Part shown: in pieces, positions 7,849-16,277 of the stretch
Numbering within the stretch: the first letter of the stretch is position 1
How the letters are laid out: each line of letters opens with the position of its first letter
Source of the DNA: Persicimonas caeni
GTDB taxonomy: Bacteria > Myxococcota_A > Bradymonadia > Bradymonadales > Bradymonadaceae
Length of the DNA: 64,000 nucleotides
Direction: 5' to 3'
NCBI RefSeq assembly: GCF_006517175.1
Contig: NZ_CP041186.1
Span: forward strand, 2,755,001-2,819,000
Notes under the pieces: generated by a model
What the model saw: the letters and a program-made list of their open reading frames with translations, nothing else
What the model was told of the DNA's origin: nothing
The model's database searches: none
Position numbers and translations under genes: made by a program

Positions 7849-8613
7849 TCAGACCTTCGGGTGCTCGGGCGGCCCGGAGACGCGTTTATTCGACTTGTGC
7901 AAGTCGGCTGCCGCCACCGCGGCGTTGGCTGCGCCCATGTCGCCGGGGGCAAACACGATGGTGTTGCCCTCTTCGGCGACCTGCAGGAGCGTCTGCAGGT
8001 AGCGCATCTTGAAGCCGGTGGGCGTCTGGTCGAGCAGCTTGGCGGCCTGGACGAGGCGGTCGGCGGCCTCCTGCTCGCCCTGGGCGCGGATGATCATCGC
8101 GCGGCGCTCGCGCTCGGCCTCGGCCTCCTTGGCCATCGCCTTGCGCATCTCGTCGGGTACGCGGATGTCCTTGATCTCGGTGCGCGAGACCTTGACGCCC
8201 CACTCGTCGGTGGCCACGTCGATGACCCGTTTGAGGTCGTCGGCGACTTCGACGACCTCGCTCAACAGCTCGTCGAGGGTGCGCCGGCCGATGGTGCTGC
8301 GCAGCGAGGTTTGGGCGATTTCGATGGTCGCGCGGTGGTAGTTCTTGACGTTGACGATCGCCTTGTCGGGGTGCTCGACGCGGTAGTAGACGACCGCGTT
8401 GACCGTCACCGGCACGTTGTCGCGGCTGATGCACTCCTGCGGCTCGACGTCGACGGTGACGATGCGGCTGTCGACCTTTTGAAAGCGCTCGATGAACGGC
8501 AGGCGCCAGACGACGCCCGGGCCGCGGTAGCCCACGATGCGTCCCAGGCGAAAGACGGCCACACGCTCGTATTCGTTGACGACGGTGACCCACGGCAAAA
8601 TCTGCGACAACAT
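7849..8613 (-). CDS. SPFH/Band 7 (slipin/stomatin-like) membrane protein
   Basis: A 254-residue member of the stomatin-prohibitin-flotillin-HflK family, which builds membrane-microdomain scaffolds and often partners with NfeD-type proteases. The start is ATG 8613 with AAGGGG 7 nt upstream; an in-frame upstream Met at 8652 lacks a ribosome site. A short hydrophobic N-terminus is followed by Val-Phe-Arg-Leu-Gly-Arg, Gly-Pro-Gly-Val-Val-Trp, a Val-Asp-Ser-Arg strand, and a Thr-Val-Asp-Val-Glu-Pro-Gln-Glu-Cys segment as in slipins. A charged Glu/Ala/Arg coiled coil (about residues 155-195) precedes a Gly/Ala-rich tail. No NfeD partner is adjacent. It is convergent with the recombinase element. 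Confidence 0.9.
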   Translation of the reverse strand: MLSQILPWVTVVNEYERVAVFRLGRIVGYRGPGVVWRLPFIERFQKVDSRIVTVDVEPQECISRDNVPVTVNAVVYYRVEHPDKAIVNVKNYHRATIEIAQTSLRSTIGRRTLDELLSEVVEVADDLKRVIDVATDEWGVKVSRTEIKDIRVPDEMRKAMAKEAEAERERRAMIIRAQGEQEAADRLVQAAKLLDQTPTGFKMRYLQTLLQVAEEGNTIVFAPGDMGAANAAVAAADLHKSNKRVSGPPEHPKV

Positions 8614-8680
8614 ATGATCCCCTTTTGGATACAGAGCAATTGGTGCAGCCAATGTAGGGGAAGCAGGAGGACAGGGGAAG

Positions 8681-8713
8681 GCCCGCGAACAGTGTCAGAC
8701 ACCGCTGACGGGC
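8681..8713. repeat. GTGTCAGACACC-type dyad, possible terminator
   Basis: GCCCG...CGGGC arms enclose GTGTCAGACACCG, the dispersed GGTGTCnGnCACC family. It sits just past the stop of the minus-strand gene at 8727 and could end its transcript, although there is no T-run. Confidence 0.5.
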
Positions 8714-8726
8714 ATGTTCAAATCAC

Positions 8727-9299
8727 TTACTTGTTGGCCGATGATTTGGCTTCTTGGTAATTCGGCAGCCAATGCACGAAGATACCAAACATCTCTGCCT
8801 CTTCTGTCTTGCCGTAATTGATCGGCTTGATGAGCTCTTGAATGCAGGCCTCGACCTTATCGCCCAGCTCGTTCTTGAGGGCCATCGACCTGGCGGTCGA
8901 CCCGTCTTTATTGGCCTTGATCGATATCGAGAGAACGCCTTTTTTGGAGCGCTGGAGGAGTTCACTCTCGACGCAATCGACGAGCGCTTCCTCGTGCTCC
9001 TCGATGCGTTGGCGAATCGCCTTCTTACCGGCCGAAGTCGGGTGGTCGTAGCCCACGCGCAACACCTTATTCGGCTTTTCGACCACTACCACGGTCCTAG
9101 AGACCTTCCGCCCGAGCAGCATGCCGTCAACCCCACGCGTCCGTGTGGGCGCAACCATTCCTCCGCTATTTCCCCCGGCCGGCATCGATTCGACGGCCTT
9201 CTTCGCGTCATCTTTGCCCTCAGCGGCATCTTGAGCCACGGCGGGTGACGCCAGACCGATCAGCGCGACTACGACGAACTTTGTGAGAGTGCGAGACAT
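8727..9299 (-). CDS. Secreted one-domain paralogue of the AgmX-type protein at 3484
   Basis: A 190-residue exported protein whose signal peptide (Met-Ser-Arg-x-Leu-Thr-Lys ... Pro-Ala-Val-Ala) is nearly identical to that of the 313-residue protein at 3484-4425. The body aligns with that protein's N-terminal domain: Cys, then Glu-Leu-Leu-Gln-Arg-Ser, a Lys-Asp-Gly-Ser turn, Lys-Asn-Glu-Leu-Gly, a second Cys and Pro-Ile-Asn-x-Gly-Lys, ending in His-Trp-Leu-Pro-Asn-Tyr. The C-terminal AgmX/PglI domain is absent; the protein stops where that domain would begin. It therefore arose by duplication with loss of the tail, or is the ancestral single-domain form. The function is unknown. AGGGG lies 7 nt before the ATG. 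Confidence 0.75.
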   Translation of the reverse strand: MSRTLTKFVVVALIGLASPAVAQDAAEGKDDAKKAVESMPAGGNSGGMVAPTRTRGVDGMLLGRKVSRTVVVVEKPNKVLRVGYDHPTSAGKKAIRQRIEEHEEALVDCVESELLQRSKKGVLSISIKANKDGSTARSMALKNELGDKVEACIQELIKPINYGKTEEAEMFGIFVHWLPNYQEAKSSANK

Positions 9300-9403
9300 T
9301 ATTACCCCTATTGCTTAAGATGAACGACTGTGCGGCACGATAGCGAGGATATCGCTTTGCGGCAACAGCGAGCGACCATTGTCAACTCGGGCTCTCTCGA
9401 GGC

Positions 9404-9433
9404 GGCCCGCGAACGGTGTCAGACACCGTGTTT
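9404..9433. repeat. GTGTCAGACACC-type dyad in the 281-nt gap
   Basis: GGCCCGCGAACGGTGTCAGA, continuing into CACCGTGTT, repeats most of the unit at 8681-8713 and the GGTGTCnGnCACCGTGTT family around 51.5-55.2 kb. The rest of the gap (9300-9580) shows nothing else. Confidence 0.7.
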
Positions 9434-9580
9434 CCTCGGCAATTGCGCGTATGTCGCGGCGGCCTCATCAAAAGATGTACGGCGCCACACATGTTTGATA
9501 AAAGCAAATCACGTGACATCACCCACCGATGTGACCACCTTGAGCCGGAGCGCGAACGCCCTTTTTAGAAGGTGTAAGTT

Positions 9581-11554
9581 TTGTCTTCAGATCGCAGTGC
9601 ATTCGAATCAGACGTCCGACAGGCGTTCGCACACCTGCCGGATCGCTACTTGCTCATGGCGGCCAACGCTCCCGAGTTCACGATCATGGCCGCCAGCGAC
9701 AGCTACCTGCGTCTGGTGGGGATGCGTCGCGATGAGTTGATCGGTCGTGGGGTCTTCGACGTGTTTCCCGACGAGGAAGACGCCCCCAACGAGCAGCCGC
9801 GGCTGCGCAAAGCCTTGGAGCTGGTGTGCCGAGAGCAGCGGCCTCACTCGCTGAACATGTATCGCTACGATCTGCCGGTACCCGACGCGCCCGAGCGGAC
9901 CTTCGAGCGGTATTGGAGCCCTCAGATAACGCCGGTATACGGGGACGACGACGAGCTCTGCAGCTTGCTGCTGCGCGTCGAAGAGACCACCGACTCGGTG
10001 TTGCGTGAGCGCTACAAGAGACCCTTGGGCGTGCGTGACGCCCAAGATCGCTCGCTGCGGCGCGTGCTCATCGTCGATCCCGACGAGTACGTGCGCACGG
10101 ACCTGGTCGAGCTCTTCTCGACCCAATGGCAAATCGAGGCGGTAGCCGACGCCGAAGCGGCCCTCGAGACCGTGCGCAATGAGCGCCCGAACGCCATCTT
10201 GACGGCGATGAATCTGGGCGACGTGTCGGGCGTCCAGTTTATCCGCCGCGTCAAGAACCTGGGGGCCATCCCCGTGGTGGTGCGCCTGGAGCAGACCGAG
10301 GGGCACCTGTACCAAGACGCCTTCGAAGCCGGGGCCGACGATGTGGTCGGCGGGCCCGTCTCCCCGCGCGAACTCATCGCCCGCGTGCAGGCCCAGATGT
10401 CCGAGGCATCGGTTCGCAGTCTTCTGCGAGAGCGTTTCCGCCAGCAATACCATCGGCTCTTCGAGCAGGCGCCGGTCGCCATCGCCCTGATGGTGGGTTC
10501 CGAGAAGCGCTACGTGATGAGCAACCCGGCGCACGACGAGCTCGTCGGCCACCGCCCACTCATCGGCCTGCCGCTACGAGAGGCGTTCCCCGAGGCCAAC
10601 GTCCAGCCGCTCTTCGACCGGTTGGACGAGGTCTACCGCACCGGCGAGCCCTATTTTGCCAGCGAAGCCGAGGTCGTGCTCGAAGTGCAGGAGGGCGGGT
10701 CGGTGACCAAATACGTCAACTTTGCCTACCTGCCTTTTTACGACCACGCCGGTGATATCGAGGGGGTGGCGTCGTTTTCGTACGACGTCACCCAACAAGT
10801 CGAGATGCGGCGCGCCGTCGAGCGCGAGAACGAGCGCAAGGATCAGTTCTTGGCGATGCTCGGCCACGAGTTGCGCAACCCGCTGACGCCCATCGCCACC
10901 GCCAACCAGGTGCTCGAGATGCAAGGGGCGAACCTCGATGCCGAACGGGTCGCCTGGGCCACGGCCATCATCGACCGCCAGATCAACCAGTTGACCCGCC
11001 TGGTCGACGATCTGCTCGACGTCGCCCGGATCAACCAGGGCAGGATCGTCGCCCGAGCCTCGACCGTCGCCGTCGACGAGGTCATCAACAGTGCCGTGGA
11101 GACGATGGCCCCGACGCTGAAAAGGCGCGACCAACGCCTCGACGTCTCGGTGCCCGACCGCAGCGAGCGCGTTCAGGTCGACAAGGCGCGCCTCGTCCAG
11201 GCGGTGACCAACCTGCTCGACAACGCGTCGAAATACTCGCCGGAAGGCTCCACCATCTGGCTCGAGGCGTCCCTTGCCGAGCGCGAGCGGAGAGAGTGGC
11301 TCACCATCGAGGTGCGCGACGAGGGCCAAGGTATCGAGCGCGAGTTTCTGGAGCAGGCCTTCGAGCTCTTCTCTCAGGCCGACGTCAGCCTCGACCGCGC
11401 CCATGGGGGCCTGGGGCTCGGGCTCGCCCTGGTCGACCGCATCGCCAAATTACACGGCGGCGAGGTTCGAGCCTTCAGCGAAGGCCCGGGCAAAGGGAGC
11501 CGCTTCATCGTCGACATTCCTGCCCACCCCGCGACCGACGACGCCACCGGCTGA
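9581..11554 (+). CDS. PAS-receiver-PAS histidine kinase with degenerate receiver
   Basis: A soluble 657-residue kinase; the start is TTG 9581 with AAGGTG 6 nt upstream, and no ATG lies nearby in frame. The order is an N-terminal PAS-like sensor (about 20-140), a receiver-like domain (about 160-275), a second PAS (285-405), HisKA (410-475) with His429 in Gly-His-Glu-Leu-Arg-Asn-Pro-Leu, and a complete HATPase with the N box (Asn-Leu-Leu-Asp-Asn-Ala), a Gly-x-Gly box and Gly-Leu-Gly-Leu-Gly. The receiver keeps the early acidic residues (Val-Asp-Pro-Asp) but has Thr208 where the phosphoacceptor Asp should be and Gly258 where the conserved Lys should be. It probably cannot be phosphorylated and may act as a structural or protein-binding module. 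No transmembrane segment and no adjacent response regulator are seen. Its signal is unknown. Confidence 0.88.
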   Translation: MSSDRSAFESDVRQAFAHLPDRYLLMAANAPEFTIMAASDSYLRLVGMRRDELIGRGVFDVFPDEEDAPNEQPRLRKALELVCREQRPHSLNMYRYDLPVPDAPERTFERYWSPQITPVYGDDDELCSLLLRVEETTDSVLRERYKRPLGVRDAQDRSLRRVLIVDPDEYVRTDLVELFSTQWQIEAVADAEAALETVRNERPNAILTAMNLGDVSGVQFIRRVKNLGAIPVVVRLEQTEGHLYQDAFEAGADDVVGGPVSPRELIARVQAQMSEASVRSLLRERFRQQYHRLFEQAPVAIALMVGSEKRYVMSNPAHDELVGHRPLIGLPLREAFPEANVQPLFDRLDEVYRTGEPYFASEAEVVLEVQEGGSVTKYVNFAYLPFYDHAGDIEGVASFSYDVTQQVEMRRAVERENERKDQFLAMLGHELRNPLTPIATANQVLEMQGANLDAERVAWATAIIDRQINQLTRLVDDLLDVARINQGRIVARASTVAVDEVINSAVETMAPTLKRRDQRLDVSVPDRSERVQVDKARLVQAVTNLLDNASKYSPEGSTIWLEASLAERERREWLTIEVRDEGQGIEREFLEQAFELFSQADVSLDRAHGGLGLGLALVDRIAKLHGGEVRAFSEGPGKGSRFIVDIPAHPATDDATG

Positions 11555-11924
11555 GCCGGCGGTTTGATCTCGCCGCGCGTCCGATCGGCCATTGCCAAGC
11601 CCGCCGCCGATCCGTATTCTGGACGCAGAGGTGGCTCACATAACCAACTGAATTCCCTACAGGATTCGCGCCCGGCTTGTTTATATCAATATAGCTCACC
11701 TGGGTTTTGCGTCTCCAACTGCACTGCTGTTTTTTTGGCAGCCTCCCTTGTGGTGTGACTCCGAGCTTCGATTCACCTTCGCCGGTCTAGCCGAATGGTT
11801 GAATCTCACTTCGGTATCACCCCACTTGCGAATTTGATGTCTGTTTTTCGAAACCAAGACACCAATCAAAGACGTGCTGTCGCCGGCGACGGGTGCCGGT
11901 GGCGAAGGAGTGCAGTAAAAGGCC
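11555..11924. other. 370-nt gap containing one palindrome
   Basis: No gene is supported here. An imperfect palindrome occupies 11751-11826, with arms GTGGTGTGACTCCGAGCTTC and the complement of ...GAATCTCACTTCGGTATCACCCC, and a central TCGCCGGTCTAG. This is the short form of the element at 63575-63736, which carries an extra ~86-nt core between GTCTAG and CCGAA. A T-run (TTTTTTT, about 11730) is also present. Confidence 0.65.
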
Positions 11925-14900
11925 ATGGCGGCAGAGGGTGCGAGCGAAGCAGGATCGACGACACACGGGGCTGAAGACCAGAGCCAAGACCAGAGCCAAG
12001 ACCAGAGCCAAGACAAGCAGCATCGCGCCAGGCGTTGGAGGCGTGCGCGGCGCGTGGTCCAGTGGGCGCTGTTGGTGACGGTCTTTGGGAGCGCGGGCTG
12101 GGCGACGCATCGCGAGCTGGCGACGTCGGAGCTTCAGGCGCGCTACTTTGCGGAGTTTGCGCGCGATGCGCGCTTCTGGGTCGAGGAGGGGCCGAGCGAG
12201 ACGGTGCGCTTTCCCGAGCACGGGCCGCACGACGAGCGGCTCGGCTATACCGAGCTGCCCGAGATCGCCGAGCGCCTGATCGACCGAGGCTTTCGCCTCT
12301 CCCACCAGGCCCGGCTGAGCTCGAGAAGCCTCGAGCTACTCGCCGAGGGGCTCAACCTGCCCTATCGCAGCGCGTCGAAGGCGGGGTTGACGGTCGTCGA
12401 CGGGGCGGAAAATGTCGTGCACACCTCGCAATACCCCACGCGTGTCTTCGACAGCTTCGACGCCATCCCCGAGCTCGTCGTCGACGCGCTCTTGCATATC
12501 GAAAACCGCTCGCTGCTCGACCCGAGCCGACCCACGTACAACCCGGCGCTCGAGTGGAAGCGCTTTGGCCGCGCGGTCGCCGAGGTCGGCTGGGCGGAGG
12601 TCGGCGGCGAGGTGAGCCCCGACGGGGCGAGCACGCTGGCCACCCAGATCGAGAAATATCGTCATTCGCCGGGCGGCATGACCGGCTCCTACGACGAGAA
12701 GCTTCGCCAGATGCTGTCGGCCTCGCTGCGGGCCTACCGCGACGGCGAGCAGACGATGCAGGCGCAGAAGGACGTGGTGTTGACCTACGTCAACTCGGTG
12801 CCGCTGTCGGCGGTGCCCGGCTTCGGCGAGGTCCTGGGCATCGGCGACGGCCTGTACGCCTGGTACGGGGCAGACTTCGATGAGGTCCGCGCGCTGCTCG
12901 ACGAGGCGTCCGACCTGCAGGCCGACCCGTCCCATGCGCGCGCAGCCGAATCGGCGCGGGCCTTTCGGCGGGTGCTGAGCCTTTTTGTCGCCCAGCGCCG
13001 CCCGAGCTATTTTCTGGCCGACGACGCCGGCCGCGCCCGCCTGGCCGAGATGACCGACTTTTACCTGCGCGACCTCGCCAGGCACGGCATCATCTCGCCG
13101 GTGTTTCGCAATCTGGCGCTCGCCGCTGAAGACGGCCCCTTCCAAGACTTCGTCGACGACGAGACCGAGCCGTTCTGGGCCCGAAAGCACGCCCACGCGC
13201 TGCGCGTCGACCTCCTCGACAAGACCGGCGCCCCGACGCTGTACGCGCTCGACCGCTACGACGTGCGCGCGGAGACGACGGTCCACCAGGACGTCCAGCA
13301 CGCCGTCGCCACGATCCTGCAGCAACTGGCCGACCCCGAGTTCATCGAAGACCAGGGCCTCGACGACTATCGCTTGCTCGACAAAGGCGACCCCTCGAAG
13401 GTCATCTACAGCTTCACGCTGTACGAGCGCACCCCGCACGCCAACCTGCTGCGGGTGCAGGCGGACACTTACGACCAGCCCTTCAATATCAACGAGGGGA
13501 TGAAGCTCAACCTGGGCTCGACGGCCAAGCTGCGGACCACGGCGAGCTACCTGAACGTGATCGCCAAGCTCTACGAGGAGCTCGGCGGGCTGACCCGCGA
13601 CGAACTCGACGCGCTCGACGTGCACTGGTCCGACCGGCTCGCCCGGTGGGCGATTCGCTACCTGCGCTCGCACCCCGTCGAAGAGCGAAGCCTCGACGCG
13701 ATGCTCGAGGCGGCGATGAACAAGCGGTACTCGGCCAACCCGACCGAGCGCTTCTTCACAGGCGGTGGCATCCACCGGTTCTCGAACTTCAACTACAAAT
13801 ACGACCACACCTCCCCGACGGTGCGCTTCGCGCTCGAGAAGTCGATCAACCTGGTCTTCGTGCGCATGATGCGCGACATCGTGCGCTACTACATGTTCCG
13901 GCAGGAGGGCGTGAGCCAAGAGATTCTGACCCGACGCGACGACCCGCGCCGCCGACGCTACCTGGAGCGCTTCGCCGCCTACGAAGGCGCGGTCTTCCTG
14001 CGCGATTTCTACCGGCGCTACGAAGGAGACACGCCCCGCGAGAGCCTCATTCGCCTCTTCAAAGGTCGCTCGTGGAGCCCTAAGAAGTTCATGACGGCGC
14101 TGCGCGCGGTGCGCCCCGACATGGATATCTACACGGTGCACGCCCTGCTCGAAGAGGAGCTCGGGCGCACGTTCGAGCGCGACCTGGTTCAGGAGATGTA
14201 CGACGCCTACGGGCCCGAGCGCTACGACCTGAACGACCAGGGCTATGTCTCGGGTGTCCACCCACTGGAGCTGTGGCTGCTCGGCCACAAAAAAGACCAC
14301 CCCGAGGCGAGCTGGACCAAGGTGGTCGAAGCGAGCCGCGAGGTGCGCCAAGAGGTCTACGAGTGGCTCTTTGCGACGAGCCGAAAGCACGCCCAAGACC
14401 AGCGTATCCGCATCATGATGGAACAAGACGCCTTCGAGCCGCTGCACCGCGAGTGGAAGCGCCTGGGCTACCCGTTCGGCGAGCTGGTGCCGTCGTACGC
14501 CACCTCCATCGGCAGCTCCTCGGACCGCCCCGACGCGCTGGCCGAGCTCGTCGGCATCATCCTCAACGACGGGCTGAAACTGGCCGAGGTACGATTCACG
14601 TCGCTACACTTCGCCCAGGGGACGCCCTACGAGACGCGCTTCGAGCGGGTGCCCCGAGAGGCCGAGCGCGTCATGCCTCGCGAGGTCGCCCGCACCTTGC
14701 AGGAGGCGTTGCTCGGCGTGGTCGAAAACGGCACCGCCGGGCGCCTCGAGGATTACCCGCTGCTCGTCGATGGGGAGAGGATTGCGGCCGGCGGCAAGAC
14801 GGGCACCGGCGACAACCGCCACAAGGTGACCAACCGGCACGGCCGCGTGGTCAAGTCGGTGGCGCGCAACCGCACGGCGACCTTCGTCTTCTACTTGGGT

Positions 14901-15095
14901 GAGCGCTTCTTCGGCACGATCACCGCCTACGTGCCCGGCGAGCAGGCCGACGAGTATCATTTTACGAGTGGACTGGCGGTGTCGGTGTTGGGGATTCTGG
15001 GGCCGGCGTTGCGGCCGCTTTGGGAGACCAAAGAGGCTGGCGCCGGGGTGTTGGCGGCGGGGTCGTCTGATGGAGCTCTTTTGCGAGGGGATTGA
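11925..15095 (+). CDS. Class A penicillin-binding protein (GT51 + transpeptidase)
   Basis: A 1056-residue bifunctional peptidoglycan synthase. The cytoplasmic N-terminus has a (Asp-Gln-Ser-Gln)n repeat (residues 18-30) and a basic patch, then one membrane anchor (about 45-60). The GT51 glycosyltransferase contains catalytic Glu193 in His-Ile-Glu-Asn-Arg and the Gly-Ala-Ser-Thr-Leu-Ala-Thr-Gln motif. The transpeptidase has Ser-Thr-Ala-Lys (Ser532), Ser-Ile-Asn (640-642) and Lys-Thr-Gly-Thr-Gly (from 958). The ~315-residue spacing between SxN and KTG is far longer than in PBP1a or PBP1b, so a large insertion of unknown role lies within the transpeptidase domain. The GT51 motifs are also diverged (Ser-Leu-Leu-Asp instead of Arg-Phe-Tyr-x-His). 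It stands alone on this strand. AAGG lies 5 nt before the ATG. Confidence 0.85.
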   Translation: MAAEGASEAGSTTHGAEDQSQDQSQDQSQDKQHRARRWRRARRVVQWALLVTVFGSAGWATHRELATSELQARYFAEFARDARFWVEEGPSETVRFPEHGPHDERLGYTELPEIAERLIDRGFRLSHQARLSSRSLELLAEGLNLPYRSASKAGLTVVDGAENVVHTSQYPTRVFDSFDAIPELVVDALLHIENRSLLDPSRPTYNPALEWKRFGRAVAEVGWAEVGGEVSPDGASTLATQIEKYRHSPGGMTGSYDEKLRQMLSASLRAYRDGEQTMQAQKDVVLTYVNSVPLSAVPGFGEVLGIGDGLYAWYGADFDEVRALLDEASDLQADPSHARAAESARAFRRVLSLFVAQRRPSYFLADDAGRARLAEMTDFYLRDLARHGIISPVFRNLALAAEDGPFQDFVDDETEPFWARKHAHALRVDLLDKTGAPTLYALDRYDVRAETTVHQDVQHAVATILQQLADPEFIEDQGLDDYRLLDKGDPSKVIYSFTLYERTPHANLLRVQADTYDQPFNINEGMKLNLGSTAKLRTTASYLNVIAKLYEELGGLTRDELDALDVHWSDRLARWAIRYLRSHPVEERSLDAMLEAAMNKRYSANPTERFFTGGGIHRFSNFNYKYDHTSPTVRFALEKSINLVFVRMMRDIVRYYMFRQEGVSQEILTRRDDPRRRRYLERFAAYEGAVFLRDFYRRYEGDTPRESLIRLFKGRSWSPKKFMTALRAVRPDMDIYTVHALLEEELGRTFERDLVQEMYDAYGPERYDLNDQGYVSGVHPLELWLLGHKKDHPEASWTKVVEASREVRQEVYEWLFATSRKHAQDQRIRIMMEQDAFEPLHREWKRLGYPFGELVPSYATSIGSSSDRPDALAELVGIILNDGLKLAEVRFTSLHFAQGTPYETRFERVPREAERVMPREVARTLQEALLGVVENGTAGRLEDYPLLVDGERIAAGGKTGTGDNRHKVTNRHGRVVKSVARNRTATFVFYLGERFFGTITAYVPGEQADEYHFTSGLAVSVLGILGPALRPLWETKEAGAGVLAAGSSDGALLRGD

Positions 15096-15220
15096 ACCGC
15101 GAAGGGCGCGAAGGGAGCAAAGGAGGCAAAGGAGGCAAAGGAGGCAAAGGGGGGGCATATGTGCTTCCGCCGAGCTTTCGGTGCGAGTGCGTTCCTGCTC
15201 TGGCCGACGGGGGGCAAGAT

Positions 15221-15340
15221 GAGGCTGTCGCAAAAGCCTTTGGAGGCAGGGCATCTTGCCCTGGGAGCAAGGCCGCACGCTCCTGCAACCAGCGCTGGAA
15301 GCCCTGCCTCCAAACCACGCCGACCTTTTGCGACAGCCTC
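15221..15340. repeat. 120-bp triple-nested palindrome, copy 1
   Basis: Its ends are a perfect 16-bp inverted repeat (GAGGCTGTCGCAAAAG). An inner pair (TTTGGAGGCAGGGC with GCCCTGCCTCCAAA) and a small AGGGCATCTTGCCCT hairpin nest within. 63427-63546 is the same length and differs at only about nine positions. It has the size and structure of a MITE-like unit without coding capacity. Confidence 0.85.
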
Positions 15341-15372
15341 GAGATGCCCCCGCACCGACCCTAACGACGAGG

Positions 15373-15466
15373 GCAAGATGCCCCCGCACCGAAGCTAAGT
15401 GCAAGATGCCCCCGCACCGAAGCTAAGTGCAAGATGCCCCCGCACCGAAGCTAAGTGCAAGATGCC
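15373..15466. repeat. 28-bp tandem repeat, three copies
   Basis: The unit GCAAGATGCCCCCGCACCGA plus AGCTAAGT occurs three times exactly (15373, 15401, 15429), with a partial fourth running into the stop codon of the minus-strand lipoprotein and a diverged copy upstream. Perfect identity suggests recent expansion. Confidence 0.85.
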
Positions 15467-15467
15467 C

Positions 15468-16226
15468 TCAGTCGCAGTGCCCTTCCCCGTCGATGTGACC
15501 GACGGTGGTCGTCTGCGCTTCGATGAAGCCGCGAAGATCGGTGATGTCGCGGCTGCCGACCTGGTAGCGTGTCTCGGCGGTGATATCGACGGCGGCGAGT
15601 TCGTCGAGCGTGACCTCGCCGTCGTCGTCGGCGTCGGCCGAGGCGATGAGTTCGAAGGCGACGTTGGGCTCCTCGCCGACCAGGTCATCGTAGAAGAGAT
15701 GGTCGGCGTGAATGGTCAGTTGGCTGCTCGCCGAGCCTCCGTCAGCGACGTCGGCGCTCGTCTGGCAGTTTTCGTAGAGTTTGTCGGTGTCGAACTCCCA
15801 CGCGAAGGTCTTGGTGGTGCCGTCCTTGGTGGCGGTGCCCGCCACGCGCAGCGCCGACTGTCCGTCGGCCGGTGCGATGCGGTAGTTCAGCGAGTCGTAG
15901 ACACCTGCCGGAGCGGCCAGCTCGGCGATGGTGTGGCCCTCGCCGGCCGAGTCTTCGGTCAGATCGAGGGTGTGGACGCCGTCGACGGTGACGGTCTCGG
16001 CGTCGTCGTTCTCGGCGCTGATGTCGGTGATGGTGACCTCGAAGGTCGAGAAGACGATCTCCCAACCGTCGGTCTCGTCAGCCGGGATTTTGTCTTCGAC
16101 GAAGTCCTCGCCGTACGCCGAGATGGTGTAAGTGCCCTCGCCGGGCGTGCCTCCGTCGCCGGAGCAGCCTGTGGCGACGGTGAGGAGAGCGGCGGCGATC
16201 AGGCTCGTGGTGAGTCGTGCTTGCAT
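15468..16226 (-). CDS. Lipoprotein with EF-hand-like loop (metal cluster)
   Basis: A 252-residue lipoprotein. I place the start at ATG 16226, where AGAGGAA gives a good ribosome site and the signal peptide ends at Val-Ala-Thr-Gly-Cys21; an upstream in-frame Met adds 13 charged residues and breaks this. The body is acidic and beta-rich. Near residue 205 a 12-residue loop (Asp-Ala-Asp-Asp-Asp-Gly-Glu-Val-Thr-Leu-Asp-Glu) fits a Ca-type EF-hand, and three Cys residues besides the lipid Cys include two near the ends. It is the last gene of a minus-strand set with another EF-hand lipoprotein, a TonB receptor and a His-rich protein. A surface metal-binding role is inferred from context only. Confidence 0.75.
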   Translation of the reverse strand: MQARLTTSLIAAALLTVATGCSGDGGTPGEGTYTISAYGEDFVEDKIPADETDGWEIVFSTFEVTITDISAENDDAETVTVDGVHTLDLTEDSAGEGHTIAELAAPAGVYDSLNYRIAPADGQSALRVAGTATKDGTTKTFAWEFDTDKLYENCQTSADVADGGSASSQLTIHADHLFYDDLVGEEPNVAFELIASADADDDGEVTLDELAAVDITAETRYQVGSRDITDLRGFIEAQTTTVGHIDGEGHCD

Positions 16227-16277
16227 GGTGGTTCCTCTGGAATCTCGTTTGGGATCAATTCGCATTCGCGAGGCGAT

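Larger units (their letters stand above)
15096..15467. other. 372-nt repeat-filled gap
   Basis: It begins with a half copy of the ACCGCnAAGGnCGCGAAGG family and a polypurine run (AAAGGAGGC repeated), then the 120-bp palindrome at 15221-15340 and a 28-bp tandem array. No gene is seen. Confidence 0.7.

Noticed and set aside
12336-14447. A 703-codon open frame opposite the PBP gene
   Set aside because: The plus-strand frame contains all GT51 and transpeptidase motifs; the opposite frame is low-complexity Val/Leu/Arg sequence typical of an antisense shadow.
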